Positions 27,560 to 36,390 of a stretch of 64,000 bases of DNA are shown one piece after another. The stretch spans positions 1-64,000 of the forward strand of contig ONDA01000011.1 of NCBI GenBank assembly GCA_900316475.1. The letters are read 5' to 3'. Below the pieces are notes generated by a model. The model did not search any database and was not told where the DNA came from. It saw only the letters and a program-made list of their open reading frames with translations. Numbering within the stretch: position 1 is the first letter of the stretch; each line of letters opens with the position of its first letter. This stretch comes from an uncultured Prevotellaceae bacterium (lineage in GTDB: Bacteria; Bacteroidota; Bacteroidia; Bacteroidales; Bacteroidaceae). The position numbers and the translations under genes are program-made.

Positions 27560-28390
27560 TTAAGCAACTTCCTGTTTCTTTGGCTTTCTGCCTCTTTTCG
27601 ATTTGGTGAAGTTGAACACCTTGTCAAGCAACTTGAAGTTGTTGTCGTTGATGATGGAAAAGTCCTTGGCGATGTAGATGTCGGCTACTTCAAAACTGCC
27701 GACGTGGTTGAGGGCTTCATCAACGTCTCCTTTGCTGAACTTCATCAGGTTTCTGGATAGGGTGGCGAAAGTGTGGCGAGCCTGATAAAATTCGAGGTCG
27801 CTAATGCCGACAGCTTTGCCAACAGTTTTCAGACCGATGTTCAGGTTCTTGTTGAAGCCTTCGTAGTCGTTGTAACGTGAGCGGAAATTGAAGACGGTTT
27901 TGGTGCCTGCATATTTCTTCATGAGCGGTTTGATAAACGGGTGGACTTTTACCTCGATATAGGCTTCATCATTTCTGCGATCTTTGGTCTTCGTTCTGTT
28001 GTACTTGATGAAGCCGTTCTTGTAGTTCGTAGCCGAGAACAAATCCACGGAGTTCATTCCCATCAGGCAGAACGATAGTATAAAGGTATCACGCGCAAGT
28101 TGGGAACGGCTTCCTGGTTTGCCTTGATAGTGATAGACTTTCATCAGCTCTTCCAAGGTGAGTGCACGGACACCTTTCTTCATTACTTGTTTAGGTACTT
28201 TGTAGCGGATGAACGGATCACTTTTGATGATGGTCTTTTCTTCTGTGTTGAATTCAAGCATCACCTCACGGAACAGATGACGTAGTTCGCCCAAGTAAAG
28301 CGACTGTGCTCTGGGCTTCTTTGACAGATGATTCTCGAACTCTTTCAGGCTTCGCCTATCCCTCGTGATCCCGTTGGGATTCAAACCCAA
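27560..28390 (-). CDS. Tyrosine site-specific integrase, N-terminally truncated at the tRNA
   Basis: The 276-residue frame has the last part of a core-binding domain (ITRDRRSLKEFENHLSKK..) and a full catalytic domain. Box ARHTFAT, LNHVGSF and the nucleophile tyrosine in DIYIAKDFS are visible. As in some Bacteroidota recombinases, the first arginine is replaced (GMNSVDL). About 100 N-terminal residues expected for this family are missing. The frame only begins with a TTG inside the tRNA-Arg gene. The element probably integrated at this tRNA, and the attachment site lies within the integrase coding sequence. It is the likely mobility gene of the defence island to its left. Confidence 0.75.
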   Translation of the reverse strand: MGLNPNGITRDRRSLKEFENHLSKKPRAQSLYLGELRHLFREVMLEFNTEEKTIIKSDPFIRYKVPKQVMKKGVRALTLEELMKVYHYQGKPGSRSQLARDTFILSFCLMGMNSVDLFSATNYKNGFIKYNRTKTKDRRNDEAYIEVKVHPFIKPLMKKYAGTKTVFNFRSRYNDYEGFNKNLNIGLKTVGKAVGISDLEFYQARHTFATLSRNLMKFSKGDVDEALNHVGSFEVADIYIAKDFSIINDNNFKLLDKVFNFTKSKRGRKPKKQEVA

Positions 28391-28439
28391 GACCTTCAGA
28401 ACCGGAATCTGACGCTCTATTCAGCTAAGCTACGGGACC
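28366..28439 (-). tRNA. tRNA-Arg (anticodon CCG)
   Basis: On the minus strand a 74-base cloverleaf folds. The acceptor GGTCCCG pairs with CGGGATC, and the D arm is GCTT/GAGC. The anticodon stem TCAGA/TCTGA encloses the loop TTCCGGT with anticodon CCG, and the T arm is TTGGG/CCCAA. The discriminator is A and CCA is not encoded. A minus-strand -7 element TACCTTTG lies at 28462-28469. The truncated integrase frame overlaps its 3' half, so this is the probable attachment site of the island. Confidence 0.92.
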
Positions 28440-28461
28440 TTGTTTGCTTTATAAGCGAGTG

Positions 28462-28469
28462 CAAAGGTA
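28462..28469 (-). promoter_or_regulatory. -7 element of the tRNA-Arg gene
   Basis: Minus-strand TACCTTTG matches TAnnTTTG 23 bases upstream of the tRNA 5' end. Confidence 0.6.
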
Positions 28470-28619
28470 CGAAATAAAATTGAGAATTGACAATTCGTAA
28501 CTGATAATTAAATTCTTTTAAGAGATGGGGTGCGGCGCAAATAGTTAGTAAAAATCAAGAATAGATGACGTTTTGCAAAAATATTTCGATATTTTGTTTG
28601 CAATTTAGCATTTAATGGT

Positions 28620-28627
28620 TATCTTTG
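28620..28627 (+). promoter_or_regulatory. -7 element of asnA
   Basis: TATCTTTG is an exact consensus match 24 bases before the asnA ATG. The preceding 28470-28619 is A+T-rich spacer with short AATTGACAATT-type repeats and no gene. Confidence 0.65.
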
Positions 28628-28651
28628 CACGCAAAATTGAAACGAAACGAA

Positions 28652-29689
28652 ATGAGCAAATTAATTAAACCCATAAACTATGAGCGTCTGCTCGACACGA
28701 AACAGACGGAACAGGGTATTAAACTGATTAAGGAATTCTTCCAGCAGAACCTGTCTACGGAACTGCGTTTGCGTCGTGTGACGGCACCGCTTTTCGTGCT
28801 GCAGGGCTTGGGCATTAATGACGACCTGAATGGTGTGGAGCGTGCTGTGACGTTCCCTATCAAGGATTTGGGCGAAGCCCGTGCTGAGGTGGTTCATTCG
28901 CTGGCCAAGTGGAAGCGTCTGTCGCTGGCAGAGTATCAGATAGAGCCTGGTCATGGCATTTATACTGACATGAATGCCATCCGTGCCGATGAAGAGTTGG
29001 ACAACCTACACTCGCTGTATGTCGACCAGTGGGACTGGGAGGCCGTCATCCGTAAGGAGGATCGTACTGTGGCCTTTCTGAAGGATGTGGTGGAGCGCAT
29101 CTATGCCGCCATACGCCGTACGGAGTATCTGACGTGTGAGACCTATCCTCAGCTGAAGGCTTTCCTGCCGGAGAAAATCAAGTTTATTCATGCCGAGGAG
29201 TTGCTGAAGATGTATCCCGACAAGACACCTAAGGAGCGCGAGGATGCTATCTGCGAGGCCTACGGTGCCGTATTTATAATAGGTATAGGTGGCGAGCTGT
29301 CCAACGGCGAGAAGCACGACGGCCGTGCGCCCGACTATGATGACTGGTCGACGGTAGCCGAAGATGGCCGTAAGGGTCTGAACGGCGATATCCTGATATG
29401 GTATCCCGTGCTGGGTCGTTCGTTCGAACTGTCGTCTATGGGAATCCGTGTAGACAAGGAGTCGTTGCTGCGCCAGTTGAAGCTTGAACATAAGGAGGAG
29501 CGCCAGCATCTTTATTTCCACCAGCAGTTGCTGAACGACAAGTTGCCGCTGAGCATAGGTGGCGGTATTGGTCAGAGTCGTCTCTGTATGGTACTGTTGC
29601 ACAAGGCTCACATCGGCGAGATTCAGGCTTCTATATGGCCTGAAGATATGCGTCGTGAATGCAAGGAGTTGGGTATGCCGCTGATTTAA
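28652..29689 (+). CDS. asnA: Aspartate-ammonia ligase (asparagine synthetase A)
   Basis: The 345-residue class II synthetase-like enzyme makes asparagine from aspartate, ATP and ammonia. The characteristic stretches are VTAPLFVLQGLGINDDLNG, FPIKDLGEARAEVVHSLAKWKR, YTDMNAIRADE, LHSLYVDQWDWE and the closing GGGIGQSRLCMVLL. Length matches the family. The start at 28652 is chosen because the upstream in-frame extension overlaps the promoter. Confidence 0.97.
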   Translation: MSKLIKPINYERLLDTKQTEQGIKLIKEFFQQNLSTELRLRRVTAPLFVLQGLGINDDLNGVERAVTFPIKDLGEARAEVVHSLAKWKRLSLAEYQIEPGHGIYTDMNAIRADEELDNLHSLYVDQWDWEAVIRKEDRTVAFLKDVVERIYAAIRRTEYLTCETYPQLKAFLPEKIKFIHAEELLKMYPDKTPKEREDAICEAYGAVFIIGIGGELSNGEKHDGRAPDYDDWSTVAEDGRKGLNGDILIWYPVLGRSFELSSMGIRVDKESLLRQLKLEHKEERQHLYFHQQLLNDKLPLSIGGGIGQSRLCMVLLHKAHIGEIQASIWPEDMRRECKELGMPLI

Positions 29690-29712
29690 TCTAAGCGTTA
29701 TTGAAGAAAAAA

Positions 29713-31551
29713 ATGAAAAGAGTAGCTTTTGTGATAGTATGCCTGCTTTCGGTAGCAGTAGTTTTTGCCGGCAACCATTGGGTAGGCACGTGGGGTACGG
29801 CTCCGCAGCTTGTTGAGACTAACAATAACCCGCCGTCGCCCGGACTGGGCAACAACTCATTGCGCCAGATTGTACAGGTCTCTATTGGCGGCGAGAAGGT
29901 GCGCCTGAAACTGACCAATGAGTTCAGCAATGGTGCAACGGCAATCAAGGCCGTCGAGTTAGCCTATGCTAAGACGTCTGGCAGTAGCAGTGAGATAGAT
30001 GAGGCGTCGACAGTCAGCCTGACCTTTGGTGGCAAGGCTTCTGTCACGATGTCGGCAGGAGGCAAGGCCGTTTCCGATCCTGTCAGCCTGCATCTTGGCG
30101 ACCGTCAGAACGTGGCCATCACCATCCATTACGGCAATGCTTCGTCGACGAGTGTTAGCGGACATCCCGGTTCGCGTACCACCTCCTATCTGAAAGCCGG
30201 CAATACCCGTGATTTCAGTGGCGCTGTCAAGACAGATCATTGGTATAATATCCTTGCCCTGGAGGTTGAGGCCCCCGATGAAGCCGGTGCTGTTGCCATT
30301 TTGGGTAATTCTATTACCGACGGTCGTGGTTCCACCACCAACCAGCAGAATCGCTGGGCCGACGTGCTCTCCCGCCGTCTGCTGGCTAATGCCCCCACCA
30401 GCAAGGTTGGTGTGCTCAATATGGGTATTGGTGGCAACTGCGTACTTGGCGGAGGCTTGGGACCTTCTGGTTCCAGTCGCTACCAGCGTGACCTGCTGGG
30501 CCAGGAGGGCGTGAAGTGGATTATCCTCTTTGAGGCCGTCAATGACCTCGGTTACACAGGTAATGGCGTTCAGACGGCTCAGCGTATCATAGAAGTCTAT
30601 AAGCAGATTATCCGTGAGGCTCACCAGAAAGGCATCTACGTCTTTGGCGGTACCATTACGCCATTCAAGGGCAGCAATTACTACAGTGCCGACCATGAGA
30701 AAGGCCGTAGCACCATCAACAAATGGATACGTACGACGAAGATGCTTGACGGCGTGATTGACTTCGACGCGGCTGTGCGCAATCCTCAGGATCCTGAGGC
30801 CATGCAGCAGGCATTCCTTTTCGAGAACGACTGGTTGCACCTCAATGCCCAAGGTTACGAGACGATGGGTGGCTGCATCGACCTGAGTCTCTTCACGAAG
30901 ACCGACCCTCTGGCCGCCGATGACGAGGAAAATGACTACGGCGAAGTACTTCTGTGGAAGGAGGCTGAGGATTTGCGTGCCAATGGTGAAGGTTCTGCCT
31001 TCCGTCTGGTGGAAGACGCCCAAGCCTCTGGCGGCAAGTATCTTGAGACGGTGAATAACATCACGGGCGCTGCTCCAACCGATAAAGCCAACATTCTGGT
31101 GTTGCGTTTCGATGTAGCTACAGCAGGCACCTATTATATATATGGGCGTGTGAAGTGTCCGACCTGGAACGACGACAGCTACTGGACCTCTCTTGACAGT
31201 CCGTTGGGCGCTGGATTCGCCAACGGACTTCAGACCGACAGCTGGGATTGGAAGGAGCTTTTTCACGGAACGATGCAGCCAGGCAGTCACTACCTGAATA
31301 TCGGCGGGCGCGAAGACGGAGCCTGCCTCGACAAACTCTGTGTCGCCGACAATCCTGAGCCACCTATTGGGATGGGAGGCTCAGGATCCGCAACCTCGGT
31401 ACGTCCTACTGTCATCAGTACCGGAGTGGCAGTCGACCGCTACGCCCTAAATGGTCAGCGTCTCAGCGCACCGCACCGGGGGCTGTCCATTGAGGTTCTG
31501 CGCAACGAAGATGGCACCGTTGTTTCCCGAAAAATGATTGTCCGTCCATAA
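29713..31551 (+). CDS. Secreted SGNH/GDSL esterase with C-terminal accessory domain
   Basis: After a signal peptide (MKRVAFVIVCLLSVAVVFAG) an N-terminal beta-domain (HWVGTWGTAPQ..) precedes an SGNH hydrolase. Block I is VAILGNSITDG, block II GIGGNCVLGG, block III LFEAVNDLGY and block V DWLHLNAQGY, giving Ser, Gly, Asn and the Asp-His pair. A carbohydrate-binding-like beta-sandwich of about 150 residues follows (LLWKEAEDLRANGEGSAF..). The end is a Prevotella-type export tail (YALNGQRL..GLSIEVL..). It probably removes acetyl groups from polysaccharides. ATG 29713 is chosen over a TTG four codons earlier. Confidence 0.85.
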   Translation: MKRVAFVIVCLLSVAVVFAGNHWVGTWGTAPQLVETNNNPPSPGLGNNSLRQIVQVSIGGEKVRLKLTNEFSNGATAIKAVELAYAKTSGSSSEIDEASTVSLTFGGKASVTMSAGGKAVSDPVSLHLGDRQNVAITIHYGNASSTSVSGHPGSRTTSYLKAGNTRDFSGAVKTDHWYNILALEVEAPDEAGAVAILGNSITDGRGSTTNQQNRWADVLSRRLLANAPTSKVGVLNMGIGGNCVLGGGLGPSGSSRYQRDLLGQEGVKWIILFEAVNDLGYTGNGVQTAQRIIEVYKQIIREAHQKGIYVFGGTITPFKGSNYYSADHEKGRSTINKWIRTTKMLDGVIDFDAAVRNPQDPEAMQQAFLFENDWLHLNAQGYETMGGCIDLSLFTKTDPLAADDEENDYGEVLLWKEAEDLRANGEGSAFRLVEDAQASGGKYLETVNNITGAAPTDKANILVLRFDVATAGTYYIYGRVKCPTWNDDSYWTSLDSPLGAGFANGLQTDSWDWKELFHGTMQPGSHYLNIGGREDGACLDKLCVADNPEPPIGMGGSGSATSVRPTVISTGVAVDRYALNGQRLSAPHRGLSIEVLRNEDGTVVSRKMIVRP

Positions 31552-31612
31552 CGGGCATTTTTTTATTCATCAATTTACGCCGCGATTGTTTGGCGTTTTG
31601 AATAATATTGCT

Positions 31613-31620
31613 TATTTTTG
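31613..31620 (+). promoter_or_regulatory. -33/-7 promoter of dnaX
   Basis: TATTTTTG fits the -7 consensus 24 bases before the dnaX ATG, and TTTG at 31589-31592 is spaced 20 bases upstream, as expected for a -33 element. Confidence 0.65.
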
Positions 31621-31644
31621 CAGTCTAAAATCAAAACGTCATTT

Positions 31645-33390
31645 ATGGAGTATATTGTTTCGGCCCGAAAATACAGGCCGATGTCGTTTGACACAGTGGT
31701 AGGACAGTCTGCCTTGACGACGACGCTGAAGAATGCCGTCAAGTCGGGTAAGCTGGCTCATGCCTACCTTTTCTGCGGCCCGCGTGGTGTTGGTAAAACG
31801 ACGTGTGCCCGCATCTTTGCCAAGGCTATCAACTGCCAGAACCCTACGGCTGACGGTGAGGCGTGCAACGAGTGTGAGTCGTGCCAGTCGTTTAACGAAC
31901 AGCGCTCGCTGAATATCTTTGAGCTTGACGCAGCGTCGAACAATTCGGTGGAGCACATCAAGACACTGATGGAGCAGACCCGCATTCCACCGCAGTTAGG
32001 CAAGTACAAGGTTTTTATCATCGACGAGGTTCACATGCTGTCGACGGCTGCCTTCAACGCCTTCTTGAAGACATTGGAGGAACCGCCCGCACATGTCATC
32101 TTCATATTGGCAACGACGGAGAAGCATAAGATACTGCCGACTATCCTGAGTCGTTGTCAGATTTACGACTTCGAGCGTATGACGGTAGCCAATACCGTCA
32201 ACCACCTGAAGCATGTGGCCGAGAAGGAGGGGATACAGTATGAGGAAGAGGCGCTGGCCGTCATTGCCGAGAAGGCCGATGGCGGTATGCGTGACGCCCT
32301 CTCCATCTTCGACCAGGCAGCATCGTTCTGTCAGGGCAATATTACCTATCAGAAGGTGATAGAAGACCTGAACGTTCTCGACTCCGAGTATTATTTCCGT
32401 TTAGTGGACTACGCTATGGCTAACAAGGCCAGCGAGGCGATGGTGTTGCTGAACGACGTCATCAACAAGGGCTTCGACGGTGGTCTGCTAATCCAGGGAC
32501 TTGCCAAGCACGTCAGGAATGTGCTGATGGCCAAAGACCCGCAGACGTTGCCTCTGCTGGAAGTGAGCGACCAGCAGCGCCAACGCTATCAAGATCAGGC
32601 CCAGCGCTGTCAGACCTCATTCCTGTATAAGGCCCTGCAGCTGATGAACCAGTGCGACATCAACTACCGGCAGTCGTCGAACAAGCGGTTGCTGGTAGAG
32701 CTGACACTGATTGAGATAGCCCAGATAACCCAGCCCGAGGAGGGGCCGGCCAGTGGGCGTAGGCCCAGAAGACTGAAATCCCTGTTTAAGCAACTGATGC
32801 AACAGTCGCTGCCCACGAAAGCGGCCCCGCAGGTAGCCGCGGCAGCGCCTAAGCCTCAGACCGAAGAGCGGAGCACTCAGAGTGCGCCGAAAGTTCCTGC
32901 CAGTCAGCCTAAGTTGAAAGTGACCTCATTGGGTACCTCGTGGAACAATCTCCGTAAGGCAGGAAAGATGAATATCTTGCCGGGTACGCCTGGCGGCGAG
33001 GCAGCGAATAATAGTCAGGTGGAGAATGCCACATTCACACAGGACGACTTAGAGCTGCAATGGATGGCTATGTGCAACCGTATGCCCCAGCAGTTGGTAG
33101 GTATAGCTACCCGTATGAAGAATATGAACCCTGTCATTACGGAACTGCCCAAGGTGGAAGTCATGGTGGGCAATGAACTGATAAAGGAGGAGATGGAGAA
33201 GATCTACGGCAGTATTCTGAACACGCTGAAGAAGTATCTGCACAACAGTGCCATTCAGCTTACGATAACTGTCAGCGAGTATCATGAAAACATGAAGATT
33301 ATGACTCGTAGCGAACAGTTTGAAGAACTGAGCAAGCAGAATCCATCCGTTGAGAAGTTGCGTGCGGCATTTAATTTGGAATTGGCATAG
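31645..33390 (+). CDS. dnaX: DNA polymerase III subunit gamma/tau
   Basis: The 581-residue clamp-loader ATPase begins MEYIVSARKYRPMSFDTVVG. It has Walker A GPRGVGKT (residues 45-52), the zinc cysteines C64, C74, C77 and C80, Walker B IIDEVHMLS and sensor ILATTEKHKILPTILSRCQ. A C-terminal third is proline/alanine-rich and then forms a tau-like domain. It loads the beta clamp and links the polymerases. The alternative start at 31618 lies on the promoter and is rejected. A DivIC/FtsB-like gene follows 14 bases later. Confidence 0.95.
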   Translation: MEYIVSARKYRPMSFDTVVGQSALTTTLKNAVKSGKLAHAYLFCGPRGVGKTTCARIFAKAINCQNPTADGEACNECESCQSFNEQRSLNIFELDAASNNSVEHIKTLMEQTRIPPQLGKYKVFIIDEVHMLSTAAFNAFLKTLEEPPAHVIFILATTEKHKILPTILSRCQIYDFERMTVANTVNHLKHVAEKEGIQYEEEALAVIAEKADGGMRDALSIFDQAASFCQGNITYQKVIEDLNVLDSEYYFRLVDYAMANKASEAMVLLNDVINKGFDGGLLIQGLAKHVRNVLMAKDPQTLPLLEVSDQQRQRYQDQAQRCQTSFLYKALQLMNQCDINYRQSSNKRLLVELTLIEIAQITQPEEGPASGRRPRRLKSLFKQLMQQSLPTKAAPQVAAAAPKPQTEERSTQSAPKVPASQPKLKVTSLGTSWNNLRKAGKMNILPGTPGGEAANNSQVENATFTQDDLELQWMAMCNRMPQQLVGIATRMKNMNPVITELPKVEVMVGNELIKEEMEKIYGSILNTLKKYLHNSAIQLTITVSEYHENMKIMTRSEQFEELSKQNPSVEKLRAAFNLELA

Positions 33391-33404
33391 TAAGAGAGAG
33401 AAGA

Positions 33405-33767
33405 ATGAAAGTCATTAAGAGTTTTGTGGCAGCCGTGGCCAAAGTCTGGCACCTGCCTTTTGTGAAGTACGTTTTGATATCGGTTGTCGGTGTGGTGTTG
33501 GTGGGCTTTGTCGGCCAGAACAGTATGCTGGCTCACATACGCAATATGCATTACATCAGTGAACTGTCGGAAGAGATTGACGAGTATAATGCCCGTGCAC
33601 GAGAGGATATGCGCAAGATTCGTGAGCTCGACCGCAATCCGAAGGCCCTGGAACGCATTGCCCGTGAACGCTATTTTATGAAACATGACGACGAGGACAT
33701 CTTTGTGCTCAGGGACGATGAAGAATCGTTGTCATCATTATCCGAGGAGAATGAAACAGCTGAATAA
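33405..33767 (+). CDS. FtsB/DivIC-like septum formation initiator
   Basis: The 120-residue protein has one membrane segment (YVLISVVGVVLVGFVG, about residues 22-38). A periplasmic coiled coil follows (HYISELSEEIDEYNARAREDMRKIREL), then the family box NPKALERIARERYFMKHDDEDIFVL. Such proteins join FtsL and FtsQ at the division septum. It overlaps the next membrane protein gene by 17 bases and follows dnaX closely, so the three are likely one transcript. Confidence 0.88.
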   Translation: MKVIKSFVAAVAKVWHLPFVKYVLISVVGVVLVGFVGQNSMLAHIRNMHYISELSEEIDEYNARAREDMRKIRELDRNPKALERIARERYFMKHDDEDIFVLRDDEESLSSLSEENETAE

Positions 33768-34152
33768 CTGGCAGAACGCCATCTTCCTCACGGGCGCTTT
33801 GCTGATGGTCATCGGTGCTGGTGGAAGCCTGCCCGGATGGTCGGTGGCTCCCTATCTGTTCGCCTTGGGCGCTATCGGGTTCACGTCGATGCAGATGCTT
33901 CAGCGCTATGAAGGTCCGAATTTCGTTATCCGTCGTCTTCGTCGCATCATGCTGCTCAGCGACGTGATGTTCCTTGTGTCAGCCCTTCTGATGTTTGCCA
34001 ATCAGGGCAATGCGCTTCATTTGTCTCATCTCGCCTACCTGCAATATGTGTACAACAAGTGGGTGGTGACGTTGCTTATTGCAGCCATCTTGCAGCTGTA
34101 CACAACCCACAGAATCAGTCATGAATTGGAAAAAGAGGCCAAAAAACTATAA
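33751..34152 (+). CDS. Small four-helix membrane protein
   Basis: The 133-residue protein starts MKQLNNWQNAIFLTGALLMV. It has about four hydrophobic segments (residues 9-26, 31-47, 68-87, 105-122) and a basic cytoplasmic tail EKEAKKL. No family function is recognised; similar proteins are conserved after divIC in Prevotella-like genomes, which is context and not proof of role. The 17-base overlap with the DivIC/FtsB-like gene supports the start at 33751. Confidence 0.75.
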   Translation: MKQLNNWQNAIFLTGALLMVIGAGGSLPGWSVAPYLFALGAIGFTSMQMLQRYEGPNFVIRRLRRIMLLSDVMFLVSALLMFANQGNALHLSHLAYLQYVYNKWVVTLLIAAILQLYTTHRISHELEKEAKKL

Positions 34153-34155
34153 AAG

Positions 34156-34190
34156 TTTGCGCAATTGTTTTAAATTGCGCAAATTTTTTT
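34156..34190 (+). terminator. Intrinsic terminator of the dnaX operon
   Basis: TTTGCGCAATT pairs with AAATTGCGCAAA over a short loop and is followed by seven Ts, directly after the membrane protein gene. Confidence 0.88.
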
Positions 34191-34211
34191 CCGTACATCA
34201 ATATAAGGTTG

Positions 34212-34219
34212 TATTTTTG
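34212..34219 (+). promoter_or_regulatory. -7 element of the DUF4369 gene
   Basis: TATTTTTG fits TAnnTTTG. It lies only 8 bases before ATG 34227 and 23 before ATG 34242, which favours the second start. Confidence 0.55.
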
Positions 34220-34241
34220 CAGGCAAATGAAACGCTGCTTT

Positions 34242-35039
34242 ATGTATAAATACATCTGTGGTCTTGTCATAGCCAGTTCACTGGTCTCCTGCGCTGAAAG
34301 TTTTTCTGTGCACGGAGCATCTTCAGTCTCTGCACTTGACGGGAGCAAACTCTATCTGAAAACCATCAAGAACAACGAGGTTAAGAACTTAGACTCTTGC
34401 GAGGTCGTCCATGGCCAGTTCCGTTTCGCCGGACTGCTTGATACGGTGTGTATGGCCAACCTTTTTATGGACGATGAGAGCATTATGCCCGTCGTGTTGG
34501 AGAAAGGTGATATCAATATCAAGATTGACAACGCGTCACAGATAGTGAGCGGTACGCCTTTCAATGAGAAGCTTTACGATTTCATCGACTTCCACAATCA
34601 GCTTGACAACCAGATGGAAGAGTTGGCGCACAAGCAGAGCCGGATGCTCTTAGACGGTGTCGACGAGGAGACCATCAACCAGCAGCTCAATGCCGAGGCA
34701 GCCGACATTGCCCGCCGTGAAGACAGCCTGGTGACAAACTTCATCGTCGAGAACTTTGACAATATCCTTGGCCCGGGAGTCTTTATGATGATGACCAGCG
34801 GCTACCGTTATCCGGTGCTTACGCCTCAGATTGAGGACATCATGAGCAAGGCCACCGACAAGTTCAAGAACGATCCCTACGTGAAGGACTACTATCAGGT
34901 GGCTACCGAGAACCAGGCTCGGCAGAATGGCTTGCATGAGGTGGAGCCTCAGCCCCAGCCCACAGCCCCTCTGACCACCGCGCCCCTGACCACCGCGCCG
35001 TTAACCAATGCGCCGCAGACGAATGAAGACACTCATTGA
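34242..35039 (+). CDS. DUF4369-domain lipoprotein
   Basis: MYKYICGLVIASSLVSC is a lipoprotein signal with lipobox SLVSC. The N-terminal half is the DUF4369 beta-domain common in Bacteroidota (GSKLYLKTI..SCEVVHGQFRFAG..MPVVLEKGDINIKI), usually found ahead of thioredoxin-like domains. Here a charged helical region follows and no thioredoxin CxxC is present. The end has three repeats of about TAPLTTA (34960-35010) from a 15-base DNA repeat. ATG 34227 is an alternative start. The gene overlaps the dihydroorotase gene by 17 bases. Role unknown, envelope-associated. Confidence 0.8.
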   Translation: MYKYICGLVIASSLVSCAESFSVHGASSVSALDGSKLYLKTIKNNEVKNLDSCEVVHGQFRFAGLLDTVCMANLFMDDESIMPVVLEKGDINIKIDNASQIVSGTPFNEKLYDFIDFHNQLDNQMEELAHKQSRMLLDGVDEETINQQLNAEAADIARREDSLVTNFIVENFDNILGPGVFMMMTSGYRYPVLTPQIEDIMSKATDKFKNDPYVKDYYQVATENQARQNGLHEVEPQPQPTAPLTTAPLTTAPLTNAPQTNEDTH

Positions 35040-36390
35040 AGGCGGCACAATCGTCAATGAAGGAAGGACGTTCGACGGCACCATCGTCGTCGACGGCAAG
35101 AATATCTTATCAATTACAGAAGGCTCTACACGTCCCGATGTGCCTGTCGATGAAACGATAGACGCTTCGGGATGCTTCATCTTGCCGGGCATCATCGACG
35201 ACCACGTCCATTTCCGCGAGCCGGGACTGACCGACAAGGCCGACATCGACAGCGAGAGCCGTGCCGCTGCCGCCGGCGGTGTCACCACCTACTTCGACAT
35301 GCCCAACTGCGTGCCTCAGACAACGACCCTGGAGGCTTTGGAAGAGAAGTTCCGCTTGGCGGCGCAGAAGAGTCATGTGAACTACAGCTTCTTCTTTGGC
35401 GCCACCAACGACAATTACGACCTCTTCGGCCAGTTGGACCCTCGTCGTATTCCCGGCATCAAGCTCTTCATGGGTTCGTCAACCGGCAATATGCTCGTCG
35501 ACCGCCGCGAAGCCCTTGACCGCATCTTTGCTACTGCCGGTCTGCCTATCATGGCCCATTGTGAGGACACGGCCATCATCAACCGCAATATGGCCTCGGC
35601 CAAGCAACGCTTTGGCGACGATCCCGACGTCAGGCATCACCCCGAGATACGTAGCGAGGAAGCCTGCTATGAGAGTACCCGCCTGGCCGTGGAGTTGGCA
35701 CAGAAGCACCACGCCCGTCTGCATGTGGCCCACGTGACCACAGCACGCGAGCTGGAACTGTTTGGAGAGAGGAGAAGTGAAAGAGGAGAGAGGAGAGAGG
35801 AGAGAGGAGAGGGGAGAGAGATTACTGCTGAGGCTACTGTCTCGCATTTGTATTTCTCTGACCGCGACTATGCCCAGCTCGGCACGCGCATCAAGTGTAA
35901 CCCCGCCATTAAGACCGAAGCCGACCGCGAAGCCTTGCAACAGGCGTTGACCGACGGCCGCATCACCGTCATCGGCACAGACCATGCGCCCCATCTTCTT
36001 TCGCAGAAAGAGGGAGGCTGTGCGCGCGCCGTCAGTGGAATGCCGATGATTCAGTTCTCGTTGGTAACAATGCTCGAACTTGTTGACCGTGGTGTCCTTT
36101 CTGTTGAGCGGCTTGTCGAACTGATGTGTCACAACCCCGCCCGTCTGTTTGGCGTCAGCCAGCGTGGCTTCCTGCGTCCCGGCTATCGTGCCGACCTGGT
36201 GCTGGTACGTCCCGGCCGTGCCTGGACCGTCACTGCAGACTGCATCATGAGCAAGTGTGGCTGGAGCCCTATGGAGGGTCACACCTTCCTGTGGCAGGTT
36301 GAGCGTACCATCTGCAATGGCCATACCGTCTACCAGCATGGGCGCGTCGATGACCGTTATATCGGAGAACCCATAAATTTTCAGCATTGA
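35023..36390 (+). CDS. pyrC: Dihydroorotase with a repeat insertion
   Basis: The 455-residue amidohydrolase converts carbamoyl aspartate to dihydroorotate in pyrimidine synthesis. Metal-site motifs are DDHVHFREPGLTDKADI, MAHCEDTAII, HVAHVTTA and TDHAPHLLSQK. Around residues 248-266 a run of Arg/Glu/Gly (ERRSERGERREERGEG) is encoded by AGGAGAG heptamers at 35764-35820. It sits where relatives have an ordinary short linker before ITAEATVSHL. The frame is kept and the catalytic motifs are intact. The gene starts inside the end of the DUF4369 gene and is followed without a gap by the MetH-activation gene. Confidence 0.93.
   Translation: MKTLIEGGTIVNEGRTFDGTIVVDGKNILSITEGSTRPDVPVDETIDASGCFILPGIIDDHVHFREPGLTDKADIDSESRAAAAGGVTTYFDMPNCVPQTTTLEALEEKFRLAAQKSHVNYSFFFGATNDNYDLFGQLDPRRIPGIKLFMGSSTGNMLVDRREALDRIFATAGLPIMAHCEDTAIINRNMASAKQRFGDDPDVRHHPEIRSEEACYESTRLAVELAQKHHARLHVAHVTTARELELFGERRSERGERREERGEGREITAEATVSHLYFSDRDYAQLGTRIKCNPAIKTEADREALQQALTDGRITVIGTDHAPHLLSQKEGGCARAVSGMPMIQFSLVTMLELVDRGVLSVERLVELMCHNPARLFGVSQRGFLRPGYRADLVLVRPGRAWTVTADCIMSKCGWSPMEGHTFLWQVERTICNGHTVYQHGRVDDRYIGEPINFQH
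35764..35820. repeat. AGGAGAG heptamer repeat inside pyrC
   Basis: About seven imperfect copies of the heptamer AGGAGAG encode an Arg/Glu-rich loop in dihydroorotase. The complementary heptamer recurs at 56610-56642. Confidence 0.75.
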
